From: Toxonevra muliebris
Taxonomy: Eukaryota; Arthropoda; Insecta; Diptera; Pallopteridae
Direction: 5' to 3'
Assembly (NCBI GenBank): GCA_963691655.1
Contig: OY829329.1
Span: 7,454,708-7,518,707 of the forward strand
Length of the DNA stretch: 64,000 nucleotides
Positions within the stretch are counted from its first letter, which is position 1; each line of letters opens with the position of its first letter. Positions 1-11,921 of the stretch are shown here, piece after piece. A model generated the notes under the pieces. That model saw nothing but the letters and a program-made list of their open reading frames with translations. It did not search any database and was not told the origin of the DNA. The position numbers were made by a program, and so were the translations under genes.

Positions 1-151
1 TGCTACTGATCTTAAAATCAACAACAATTAAAACAGTATCGAACGATTGACCCAACATACCTATCTATTGAAGACTGTTCTAATCTTTCCATTCAGAATG
101 AAGCAAACTTCTCATTATCATGGTAGCGGCGTTATCCGCATTGGCTTGTCT

Positions 152-3100
152 TCATCTATCGTTTTTATGATAAGTGAAAATTAACGCTACTATTAATAGT
201 AACCAAATACTTGGACTGCAATGTTGACGTTGTGTATCTTGCGATGGCAATTGCCAGAGTATCTTTAATGCAACGTGCATCTTTATACCGTATGGCCCGC
301 TGACACTTATGCTGGAAGCACTGCTCGTTGTGCTGGCACCACTTGCTCCAACACTACTGTTGTTGTTATCACTATCGAGCAAACTACGATTTGCATGTTG
401 CATTGCAGCGGGTTTCTCACCTAAAAAATCCAAAAAAGTTAAATTAAGTGGTGAGTTTTCAAATTGTGGGATGCAGAATAAAATGCTAATTATTCATAAT
501 GGTAAAAATAAAGCTTATACAATTTTTTGCAAAAAATTTTTGAAATTAAATTTCCTTGGTTGACTTAGTTTTTACACCCGCCCGTCACTCTTTTCAGCAA
601 AAATGTGAATAGAGAGAGCAAACAAGTTTTTATCTCTTAGTTGTGCACAACTTATTCATATAGAACACTGCATGCTTCTTTAAATGAGTTTTTTTCAACG
701 AGAGCGTGCCCTCTCGTTCACTCATACATGTTTAATTGCACATACCTACAATGAAAAATTCCAATGTGTGTGTGGATTTTTTTTTGACAATTCACAGAAT
801 CTATCAGTGTGGCCAACTCAGCGCTTTTCCCGCTGATTTTAGTACTTTTTAAAAATTAAAACGCCGAAAAAAAGTGCTCAGTGATTTTTTCAATTTAAAA
901 TATCTTCGAAAAATCGAAGAAATTTTCATTGACTAGAAGTATCAGATGTATGCCTGTATTAGTGAAAAAGTTTAAATGTATTGAGTTTTCTCGCACTTTT
1001 ATAAGGAACAAAATTTAACGCTTTTTTTAAGAAAATTTTTTCTTCATTTTAGCGGATTTTGAAAAATAAAACTTGGCCACACTGGAATCTATACGCAAAA
1101 TACCACAAAACATCGCTCAAATGTGCAGATACGGCGAAATACTTCGTAACATTTTACAACAACAACAAATTATTCTCACACATCTTCGCTGAAATCTATG
1201 ATGGGTCTTACACTACGCGAACGAAAAACGATTCTTCGTTCGGGCAGATCATGTTGCGTTCGATTTTTTGGACGAATGCAATGCTGCAGTTGCTGTGAAC
1301 CTTTGATATCTACTGAACGAACGAAGATTGTTCGTTCGAGCACTGTAAAAGTGAACTTCGATGGTAAAAAAAAGGGAATTAAGCTTCAATATGTATGTCT
1401 TATTTTTATTTCTACACACCAATCAATCCATCCACAAGTCCCTATTTTGTTCGACAAATATAGATACCCTAATATATTTATGTATATTGTGGCACTCACC
1501 TCTTAAAACATGCACCGTTATGCTGGCTTGCCGTGCATTCGATGGAGCACATGTATAATTGCCTGCATGATGAAAATGAACTTCTTGTATAGTTAAGATA
1601 CTTGATGACGGAGTAAGTAAATAAGAACTTTGATGTGGCTGAGCCGACATTGACGACGTATGCAATAACATATGACCGTTAGAATGACTGCTTAAATTAT
1701 TGCTATTGCCTATATTATTACCACTACTACTCATGCTTGTACTGCGATCTTTAGGACTGCTTTTACCCCCACCAATTAATGTTGAGCCGCTGTCCAAGAC
1801 AGATGGTGGACTTATCGTTGCAGAAGTGACCGAGAAACCATCTTGAGCATCGTAATTTACCATTTTATTATCGTGATACCTGTAAAATATATAAAAGTCA
1901 TAAAGAAATAATAACGAAATTTTGAAGAACATTGCAAGTTAAGCCAGTTCCTTTTTTAAGTTTTGTTTTCTGATCAAATTAGTAAGACGTGGTATGAAAA
2001 TTACTGTGGGCGTATTTGGATACAATGCACTTGAAGACATTTGGAAACTACTCACATATTACATATTTTTAAGAAGTTTTAAACATTTTCAAATGAGTAG
2101 CAAAATTGTGAAGTTTTAATATATGAAACAGAGTAATCAGTGCCTCAATAAACAAAAATGGTTTTGAAAATGTGATAAGTTTTCAAAATTTGTGGCATTT
2201 TTGTTTAAAGAGCTACGAAAAAAGTACTCCGAAATACTTAAAAATTTAGTATTGTGTGCTTACTAAGTTTTTCCCACTCTTTAACAAGTTGTAACAATTC
2301 TTGCCTAATAGCAAGTGAAAAAAAACACTGCTATTATCGAAAATGTGATTTATATTTATTCCAAGTTTTAGTAGGTATCACGCTTTTAAAAATATTACTC
2401 ATTATATGTAAGAATTAGTAAGAAGTGCATGTTTTTCAAATGACTGATATACTTTTCTCCAGATATAACATACCAAAATACAAATGCAGGATTTTCTGTA
2501 GCACGTTTTAATTTACATTCCAGTCGTAAAGCGGAACCTTCATCAATATGTAGATCAGGTGCACCTGTTATTTCAGCTACCGCCTCTGAAAATATATTAA
2601 AATTATTTTGAAAGTTTAATGTCATAAACTGAACCATTTTGTGAGTTTGTGAGCTTGACTCAAGCCATTCAAACCAAATTAAAAAAAAAATTATACAAAT
2701 AATTTTGAAATTGTTTTTGCTGCAGTACGTACCGACAACTTTTAACTCAATAAGTATGGACTGCGTTGGATATATTGATAATTGACATTCATAGAAACCA
2801 CGATCCTCCTCTCTTACAGACTTAATTCGTAACGACCAGTGCCCCATGTGGCGCGTATGTTCAACAAGAAATCTTTTATCACTGCTGTGAGTTGATAAGC
2901 CTACTGTGAGCAGCTGAAAGTCTTTCCGGCGTATCCAAGAAACCTTTAACCATATAAAATTTTCAAACGTTATTGTATTCAGTAAGCAAAAATTTTATAT
3001 TTTCTATACACAAATAGAAAAAATATAGAATAAATTGAAAAATCTCTGGAGAAACAAAACTGATAGTTGAAAAATTTATAATTACTCATTTTAGAATTTT

Positions 3101-4257
3101 AATTTATATTAAATTTGTATTAAAAATTAAAAAAAAATATTTAATATTCTTTTCTTATTCTTCTGGAATTAAAAAATAATATTTCAAAAATTTTGTTATA
3201 ATAAGATGAAATTCTATTTAGTGACCCGAAAATTTCAGATTATTATTTTATGATTCGGAACGTTAAAAAATCTAATCCTATAGAGTATATATAAATAATC
3301 AATATATTGTATTAACCAACAAAAAAAAGAATACTCACAGTTGCTGGTGAATTCAATTTTACCACACATGGAAGAATTGCTAAGCCGCCCTTCTGTGCAA
3401 TGACTCTTGAATTATTTTTAGTAGTAAATTGTGATTGTGAGGTACTACCAAAGTGGTTCTGGGGTGAAGACATTTTCCCCATATCTGTAACATTACGAAA
3501 ATTGATTTTAGTAATTATATAAAAAGAAGATCCAATATAAGTCACTGTAACACAATAAAAAAAAAATTTTGAAGACTTTTTTGAAACATAAAATATATAT
3601 TCACAAAATTTTCTGTTTAAAAAAATCACAAACCTTTCAAGATATTTATCAAAAATCACGAGCATCGAACTGAAGCCGAACTAAAGCGAGTAAGCTCTCG
3701 GTATTAAACTGAAGCTCAGTTTCAAATGATTTTTAAATTAAAATAAACATCAGTTAGCACACTGAAAAGGGCAATGGCATGGCTGAAATTGCCAATTAAA
3801 AATAAAATAAAATTTTGGATATCCACAGATTTAAGAAAATCAAGCTTAAGCCCTCCTCACCCATTGAGATTTTAGATAAGGAATTTATTTTAATGACAGA
3901 CTTATATTTTGTAATCCTAATTTGATAGCCGAGGGAAGAGGGCAACTGACACCCTTTTCAAATAATATAAAAAATTAAAGCAAATTTTGGATTCTTTGCC
4001 CCCGCCATCAAACATTTCTAATTCCACCATTCTCACTATGAAAGTATCGAGTAAAAAAGCGGGATACCGGAACAAAAGTATCGAGTAGTTATATTAATGA
4101 GTACCGATACCTTGGTCTTTATATGTATGCAGATAGTTCTATTTAAAAGAAATTACATAGTTCAACTAGTATTTTAAGACTCACCTGAAAATGTTCCAAT
4201 GCACATAAATGATATTATCAGAAGTAATCCACTTAGAAACCTCGATGTTAAATCCAT
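152..4257 (-). CDS. dpr19: Dpr-family two-Ig-domain cell-surface recognition protein (dpr19 type)
   Basis: Coding exons run 4257-4185, 3484-3339, 2943-2733, 2585-2474, 1879-1500 and 420-152. All have GT-AG borders and the phases close to 1191 nt, 396 aa. Residues 1-24 form a hydrophobic signal peptide (start MDLTSRFLSG). Ig1 has Cys64, Trp76 (VSWIRRKD) and the DRGFYEC motif with Cys126. Ig2 has Cys167, Trp181 (FVFWYHD) and HAGNYTC with Cys291. Cys167 to Cys291 is far longer than in a usual Ig fold, because a Ser/Gly/Asn/His-rich stretch (about 197-266) interrupts Ig2. The C-terminus (379-391) is hydrophobic with a short polar tail, which fits a GPI signal or a membrane anchor. Dpr proteins bind DIP proteins to specify neuronal connections; that role is known for the family, not seen here. 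The motif around FLVEHTRHMGHW and the adjacency to me31B point to dpr19. The family is sure; the paralogue is likely. Confidence 0.9.
805..1084. mobile_element. hAT-type MITE, copy 1, inside the last dpr19 intron
   Basis: A 280-bp non-coding element with terminal inverted repeats starting CAGTGTGGCCAACT and ending with its complement. It is flanked on both sides by the perfect 8-bp duplication GAATCTAT (797-804 and 1085-1092). An 8-bp duplication with CAG-type ends is the hallmark of hAT transposons. It has no transposase coding. Its ends and subterminal sequence match the element at 55563-56672. Confidence 0.85.
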
Positions 4258-5459
4258 TTTACAGCTGGCGAACGGGTTCACATGTAATTTTTTTTTTAAT
4301 ATTTTTGTCTCGTTTTTTGTAAATTTTGTAAATAATTAGATTTTATTTATGCATGCAACATTTTTCTCCATTCATCTAATTCACGAGGCCACTTATGTTT
4401 TGTTAATTTTATTTATAATTTTTTTGTTATCATTAGATTTTACATTCCCTTTAACAGTCTTGACGAATTATATAAAATATTCATTCTTGAATCACTTTGT
4501 TTTTCTCCTTTCTAGGGATTTTCTGCACTTTAAAATCTTCATATGTTCTAGATTTTTTATCGTTTTTCTTTTAATGATTCTCGGTAGCTCCCATTTATTT
4601 ATATAAGCATATAGGTGTACATATATATATGGGACAATTGTTGTAACTTGATGACACCTCGATCTATTGCCACCCTCTGCATTTTATGTGCAACATTTCA
4701 ATTTGAAGAAGTTCCTCTGACGGTTTACTTTTACAAAAGAATATTATAATGAACGTTTTCTACAATTGCATACATACATATATTGGAGATACATATATTA
4801 CAATTTGATTATTATTTCTTTTGATTTTGTTCTGTAATATAAAGCAAAATATTTCTATTAAAAAAAATACGATTTATCAGAACTGTAAAAGCGCTTAGTA
4901 TTTTACTTTGTTGATGGAGTTGGAAACAAGAGAATGTTTTTAACTCCTGGGTTCATGCTGTGGTCATATGCTATTGAGCAGAATATCTAGGCTCAATACT
5001 CGGTACAATTGAATAGAAAATACAAATTGTTATTTTTCTACAGACACCACAGACGAAATTTTGATGGGTAATTAGCAAATCTTTCAACCAAAAGTTTAGT
5101 CACTTTTTGTACGCGGCCTTATAAAAAAGTTGAATTTTAGAATCTAAATTCAGTGTGTGCATAAATTACGTTGTATCACTTAAATGCACAACTCAGATTT
5201 TACGAAAATCAGGTCAAGATCTGTACCACCATTGTATGTTTAATGGTTGAAACTTTTTGAAGTCGTTTCATTGAATATTCGGAAAATAAAATTAAATAAA
5301 ACTTTTGCTTTGATTAACGAGTTAGCCAAAAGTTTTTGAGTAGCTTGATATAGTTATTTGGCCCTTTTTTCATAGCTGTGAGCAAATAAATACATAGTAT
5401 GTATGTATAGCTTTGAAATATTTATAGTGAATTAACTTTCAATATAAATATATATGTGC

Positions 5460-5497
<38 letters not shown>

Positions 5498-7811
5498 TAT
5501 TACAGCCACGTTAAGCTTCGTTCCACATGTATTTACATTATGTTCTGGTAAATTTTCAACAGAAATGAAAGGTTAGCATATAACTAATTGCTTTGCTAAT
5601 GAGATTTTTGCGGTTATAAGGTTACAAAGTTTATCTTTTAAGCTATTTTCATACTTTGCATATTCTAAACCATTGGTTTTAAGGTTAGTTAAAAAGTTAA
5701 TCACTTTCACATTTAATACACAAAATCCAACACCTTTGCCTTTTATAAAAGGTTAAGAAATTTGTAAGGTCCATCCATAGTTTCAAAGATACGTGCAACG
5801 TCATATTTTTTTCGAGAGTTCAAGTTCGCGAAGGTGCTGCGAATCGTTAAATAAATTTATTATCTTGAAGTCCTATAACTTTAACATCTAAGGCTAAGCT
5901 GTTTATAATGGAAAGTAGTTTTAACATTACTTTGTTTTTTACAACAATCTTTCACTCTATACAATTTTTCGAGTATTTTGCTACAAGTGTTTCTAAAAAT
6001 GCTCAGTTCGGTATCTTGTATCAGCTGCTATTTTCATAATGGTTGATCTGACAACCATAATTGAAACTCCCCATTCCATTTGCAATCGGTATTATTACGT
6101 ACCACGCATTATTTATTAAAATCATTTTTCATATTAGCTATGACCTATCGAAACTCAAGCCAAACGCGCACAGCTATGCCTTTTCTTTTTCTCTTCCCCA
6201 CCTACATATCTTTCATCACATTCAACACAATGTTCTGTATTCATAGAGTAATCGTCAAATTGCTCGTCATATAATAGTAGTCTAAAGGTACCAAATTTGT
6301 TGTGTGAAATCCTTTATATTTTAAGCCACGTTCGGCACCTGTATTTGTCTCTTCATTTGTAAGCTATGCCACTATACTTCCTTGAACTTAATTCCTCACC
6401 TTTTGCGCTGAATCATAATTGTGTATGTAAACCTTTCAAAACATACCAACAGATTTTTAGTTGAGGGTCTCAAAAAAAAGATTTATTTTAAATATTTAAT
6501 ACTTCACCTAAGAAAATTTGTGGCACTCTTTTTTTTTTTGCTATGACGGAACTCAACTCAAATCTTTGTTTACATTTTTGTTGTTCCTCATGCATTTATT
6601 CACGCATTTTTGACATTTCTGAGTATTTATAGAAGCAAAGTAGTGTGTAGTTATTCTTTTGTTGTAATGCTACTATCACCTGTTAATTTTTTTTTAACCT
6701 AGCGCGTATCGCACTCTTCACTCTCGCACTATTGCACCCCTGCCTTCTTAATAGCTAGTTTTAGCATTCTCTCACAAATCCGAAGAAACGTTCCAGTGCC
6801 CGCACGCTTCTTCATTTTTTTCTCGTTTTCTATTACCATATATATTCCAGCCATTCCATTAATTAAACAGACCGGCGATGTTTTAGATGATTAAAAACAA
6901 GCCGTGATTTCCTAGGTATATATTGGCGCTGACCTCAAATTGGAACGTATAATTTTTCTAACATGTCAGGATAAATGAGATTTTTCTCTCTTTCTGCATC
7001 TTAATTGGGATTCGCAACACAAAAATTCATAAGAAACCTTGGCTTTTTTTCAATCAGCTTAAAAAAAGTTTAATTTCGTAGGCCTATGTTAAGTATGCCA
7101 TTATATCCACTAGGTAAACTTGCTTTATACTAAATCATAAGCCACTACTCGTCGTGAAATTCACATAAAAATACATGCAAAACACTCCGTTTTACGTGAC
7201 GAGTAGTACTTACATATATACACGATTGTTTTTTGAGTTTCGCATTTCCGTTATACATAAAATCGGTTTAGTTTTAATTGTTTTGTTTAACATTTTTGTC
7301 AAAAAACAATTGATGAACTTTTGATTCCAGAATAGAGTTTTTTTATTCGCATTCATTAAAAAAAAAAAAATTGCGTCTGTTTGAATTATTATCGTTTTTC
7401 CCCAGTATTGAGAGAGTAAGTTTACATACCCGAACAAATATGAGATGATTTACTATACGACAATAATCCACAGTGATAATTTATGCTGACGTATCCTTTT
7501 CACTGATTCAAATATATTTTATATCCTCTCTTCATTTGCTACATTTATTGAAAGGACAGGAAGTATTTTTTGCGTGTGAAAAACTATTTGAATAACTTCA
7601 CTTCACAGTTCATTTTCATTCATTCATTTTCAACTGTTATTGCTTATTATTTTCTTTAAAAATTTTGTTCATTCATATATTGCTTTTATTATTTTATAAA
7701 TTCGCATTTTTGTATATTGTGCGATGGTAATAAAAACCAATATTTTGAATTTTCAATTATTTACCAATTAAAAATTTATTACCATCATTACACAACATAT
7801 ATGCATATATA
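4258..7811. other. Non-coding DNA upstream of dpr19
   Basis: No exon or recognisable gene. It holds AT-rich single-copy-looking sequence, a (TA)n run at 5466-5495 and long T tracts. The dpr19 5' UTR and promoter should lie in or beyond this stretch. The reading frames here have no family resemblance. Confidence 0.6.
5466..5495. repeat. (TA)n microsatellite
   Basis: Uninterrupted TA dinucleotide run of about 15 units, upstream of dpr19. Confidence 0.9.
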
Positions 7812-9047
7812 AAGGGTGAACCAGAAAAATTTCAGAATTTTTAGGGAGACATGAAAAACTAACCAACAGTCCGATTTCACTCAAATAAAGTTCAGTTTAT
7901 TATACATTTTTTAAACTATAATTCACAAAAAAAATTGATTCAAATATTATTAGCGGTTGCATAATTGTTTATCATTTTTCTTAACGTTCTTAGTCAAAGA
8001 CTAGACAGTACTTTTGATGACTACTGCATAGGCTTGATTTCATCGATTTTGGAATTCTACAGCATTTTTGCAAACTATCTTTGTTTTTCTTAGGGTTTGC
8101 TGCTTCATTATAGCCCAATATCATTCAATTGACCAAAGTTCCGGCCAGTTGGGAGGATTTGCCTCATTTGGGACCATTGCGACATTATTTTCCTTATACC
8201 ATTCCATAGTTGACCTGGAGTAATGACTTATGGCTAGGTGTGGCCAAAACAAAACGGTTCCTTTGTGCTGGGAAATAAATGGTAGAAGGCGTTTTTGCAG
8301 GCATTCTTCTATATGAAATCTGGAGTTAATTATTCTTGTCGTAATGAACGCCTTGCTCCTTAGACCGCAGTTGCAAATAGCTTGACACACCAAGAAGCGT
8401 TTTGGATATATTTAGATATATTTTACTTCAGAGTATTTTCTGGGTATTGCATTCCTATTCTTTGTTGTGAAATAGGCATTCCCAGGCAACTGATTGAAGT
8501 CCGCCTTACAGTAGGTCTTATCATCGAGTATCACGGAATCGAATTTGGTTAGGTAATTGTCATACAGCTTTCGGGCACGTATCTTCGCTATTTTTTGCTT
8601 TGCTTCCGACCGGTTTGCATTACAGTTGATTGCGATGTACCAGCTGTAGCTGCAACATGTCGAGTCGACCTCGTGGGTTTAGCCCAATATGTACTAACAA
8701 CATTTTTCAGCACTTTTGGGTTATTTGGATCCATTTTTCTGCCTGACACTTCGGTTCTGCAGATGGAGTTTCCCGCGTTGTAGGTTTTTTATGACGTTAT
8801 AAACCGTGGCTAAACTCGCTGTGCTTTCCCTTGTAATGCTTAGTCTAGATTTCGTCTTATCAGTCAAGTAAATGTACAGTATTAGTTTGCGACGCTGTTC
8901 TTGTTGGCTCGTCATGTTGACTTAAATAGATCCAAGATAAAAATGACTAATATAGAAAAACAAAAAAACTGCACTATTTATAGATACTTTCACTTGAAGA
9001 TAACGGGGTCCTAACTCTAATTCTAAAATTTTTCTGGTTCACCCCTT
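7812..9047 (-). mobile_element. Decayed Tc1/mariner-superfamily element
   Basis: An element of about 1.24 kb. Its ends are near-identical inverted repeats (GGGTGAACCAGAAAAATTT at 7814 and its complement near 9045). TA dinucleotides flank both ends, as expected for this superfamily. The minus strand holds broken transposase (8915-8121). The length fits a full-size element, so this is a whole copy inactivated by substitutions and stops rather than a MITE. Confidence 0.8.
8121..8915 (-). pseudogene. Tc1/mariner transposase pseudogene
   Basis: The N-terminal part (8915-8721) reads as a helix-turn-helix-like segment starting MTSQQEQRRKLILYIYLT. The C-terminal part (8393-8121) carries the catalytic region: FWPHLAISHYS, then NPPNWPELWSIEYW. 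The family's second catalytic Asp (FWPDLA) is His here. 37 residues separate that site from the Glu of SIE, the spacing of DD37E-type elements. Stops and frameshifts between the two parts show it is dead. Confidence 0.75.
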
Positions 9048-11070
9048 ATATAATTTCAAGGAGTATTTATTTATTTTTTCAATCAACATGAACACTAAGT
9101 TAAGGTGTGTTTCAGATACGTATAGTAAGGATGGTATCAATCAGATTAGGTGCAGGATCTGATTATGTTTACAGCGTAAAGCCATTAAATTAAATTTTAA
9201 TTAAATTTTATTTTTTAGTCGACACTTTTCTTTGCATTTACTTTTTTTTTTGTTTTGTTTATATTAATCTTTGAAACATTTCAAATTTATTTTATTTGTA
9301 ATAATAGCTAAATAACTGACCATTAAAATCAATAAATCCTTGTCCATCATCACCATCACCATAATCCAAAATTTTATTGATAAATTGACATGAAATTTAT
9401 TTTTATGCTAAGATGGCACTTCATTCATTATGACATTTGTTCTAATTTGTTTCGATTGAATATTTTCCTTTTGGTTGGTGAATGAAAATTTTTTACACTA
9501 CATAATCATTACAAGTAATACAATGTAAAGAAACTTTCGCAAATTCCTACAGTGTTTACCAGCACCACCACCGTCACCGCTCGTAAATTTCACAATTTCG
9601 ACGTCACCACCGCATACTTAGATTTAAGCTAATAACGAACATAAAATTAGTCTCGTTATCTTCAAATACTAAAATATTTCCGACGCGAAGATTCACATTA
9701 ATCACGCGACCACAAGACAATAAAGTACGTACATACGTTTCTTTCTGTATTTTCTATAATGTCCTATTTTAATTGAAAGCAGCAATATTATTATGTTGAA
9801 AGATGTCTGTAAATAATTATAGGAATATAATACCGAATGTTTTTCATATATACTTTCAATTATTCGGTCACGGTTTTACAATATAATTTATCACAATTCG
9901 ATAATTTGCTGTAATTTTATGTACTTTCCGCTACAAGATTAGAACCGTGTAATATATTCCGACAAACCGCTTATATATATTTGCAGAGAAAATTGCTTTT
10001 ATGCATTATATTTATTTTCTTGCATACTTTTTTTTTTTTTTTTAGTTTTTTTGTTTTAATTAATACATGTATGTATGTTTATACATGATGTCAACCCGCA
10101 CTACGCACATTGCTTCAGATATCTTTGCAAACCGAACGCCTCACAGAGACTAAATTTTCCTGTCGGTGAAACGGAGACATCACTGAGCGTTCATGCAACA
10201 CATTTGAATGTGCCGAGTGCCGAGTATATAGAACTTTCGTAGTGGCCTTGTGCACTGAGAGTGCGTGAGAGAGAATAAGGGTGATGTGCTCATGTGGAAA
10301 ATTTCCCAATATTTGAAAATTATCTAGACATGCGCAAAGTGAGCACGTGATATAAGAGAAGCTATTCGGAGTTGTAAGCTTTTGCCAACAAATTGAAAAT
10401 AAAGGGTTGGAATATTTTATAACTAACAAGAGCACATACATATATACGATATGAATATTGTAATATGACCATTCAATAAACAATTACTAGGTATATAAAC
10501 AAACATTTTTATGTGAAAATTATTGGCTATTAGCTAAAATGAATTAATAACACCGGTTAGAAAATTAAGACAAATTAGTGTATCAAAGAAAGTTATAAAC
10601 GTTAATCTACTACACATTTTTAACGATGTATTTAGTTTTCCCTCCCGAGAGGTTCCTGCGTTTGAGTTACAGGGTATTTAAAACTTTTCTCATCTGAACA
10701 TAGTTCTCTGGTCTTAAACTAAATGGCGTAGCTCACGTTGCTTATAGCAAGGCACGGATGCTTGTAACTTGATTTCATTCACATTTCCGTCGAACACAAA
10801 CATTACGACTTATGTGATTAAGCCAGTTTCTGCCTCTGTTCTTTAGATAATGTGCATAAATCGGTATATTCGTTTATGCAGTACTGCAGCATTTGTTAAA
10901 GAAAAAACGTTCAAAATGCAATATCAGGCTGCTGGGCACTTGCTGTTACATGCGTAATTAGCAGACAGATATTGCATTTTTAACATTTTTGCCTTAGCAA
11001 ATGCAAAAACGAACATACCCAATGCCTACAAATGTGTAGATAATTTAATGCCGGGTTTTTAGTACGAGTG
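9048..11070. other. Non-coding DNA between the mariner relic and the SINE
   Basis: No coding exon recognised. Most is AT-rich. The segment 10095-10330 is clearly richer in GC and mixed sequence, and is listed separately as a possible regulatory region. Confidence 0.5.
10095..10330. promoter_or_regulatory. Possible promoter or 5' UTR segment (weak)
   Basis: A compositional island of about 235 bp in AT-rich surroundings, with a TATA-like ATATA at about 10225 and no coding potential. It lies upstream of dpr19 (minus strand) and downstream of me31B, so a distal dpr19 promoter is one reading. Support is composition and position only. Confidence 0.2.
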
Positions 11071-11082
11071 GTGAAAAAGTAC

Positions 11083-11380
11083 GTAGCCTAGTGATTAGTG
11101 TGTTTGACTGCTGCGCAGAGGTGCCCGGGTTCATATCTCGGCACGCTCAAAAATCAAAAAATAAAGATTTTTCTACACGGGACAACCTCTTGGCTGGCAA
11201 TGGCAAACCTCCAAGAGTAAAAAAAATTCCTATGAAAAGCTTTTCACTTCGCCGTTCGGATTCGGCATAAAACTGTAGGTCCCTTCCATTCGTGTATAAA
11301 TATAACTCACACAACATGAATGGATGCAAAAAGCTCGGCTTTGACCCTTCATGGGCTGTTGTGCCATAATAGTAGTAGTA
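11083..11380 (+). mobile_element. tRNA-derived SINE, copy A, with intact target-site duplication
   Basis: The 5' end is a tRNA-like head with A box (GTAGCCTAGTGATTAGTG) and B box (GGTTCATATCT). A central domain follows (GGCAATGGCAAACC, then CCGTTCGGATTCGG and AAACTGTAGGTCC). The element ends in (TAG)n. Both sides carry the perfect 12-bp duplication GTGAAAAAGTAC (11071-11082 and 11381-11392), typical of insertion by LINE machinery. It lies just beyond the 3' end of me31B. Confidence 0.9.
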
Positions 11381-11805
11381 GTGAAAAAGTACTTACGAAA
11401 AATCAGTCAACGTATGACCATCGATATTCCATTCATATAATTCATTACACTTGTAAAGGTTGAAGTATACAATCATATAGTATGTTGAATTTCAATCTGC
11501 CAATATTCGAAAAAAAAGCAAAATTAAAAACTTTTCACAATATTGCCAATACTACAATAATATCTTCCGTTACCTTATTGAAAGTTGCACGTTTTCGCCC
11601 CCACGCACTGCGACAAAATGAAGTGAATGAACTGAAACAGATTTCCACGCTTTTATTTTTCGCTGTAGAATATAAATATTGGAATCTTAATAAAGTTTTA
11701 AACACATTTTTGTAGCTTCAATGAAATTATTATTTCCAATTAAAACACATTCTTTAATATAAAATCTTATTATACAGAATCTATTCGTTTTGTTTTTTTT
11801 TTTCA

Positions 11806-11811
11806 TTTATT
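11806..11811 (-). terminator. Candidate me31B polyadenylation signal
   Basis: AATAAA on the minus strand, about 111 bp past the me31B stop codon. It is the first canonical signal seen in a suitable position. Confidence 0.5.
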
Positions 11812-11921
11812 TTAATTCAAAGAAACAGTTTATGCTAATGAAAAATCCAAAAATTCAATAATTTGTTTTTCTATTTCAGAATTTAATATTGAAAAGTATT
11901 CAAAGAATGTTGTATAGCAGT

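Noticed and set aside
11083..11150. tRNA gene on the plus strand
   Set aside because: A and B boxes are present but the B box is degenerate and the sequence is the head of SINE copy A.
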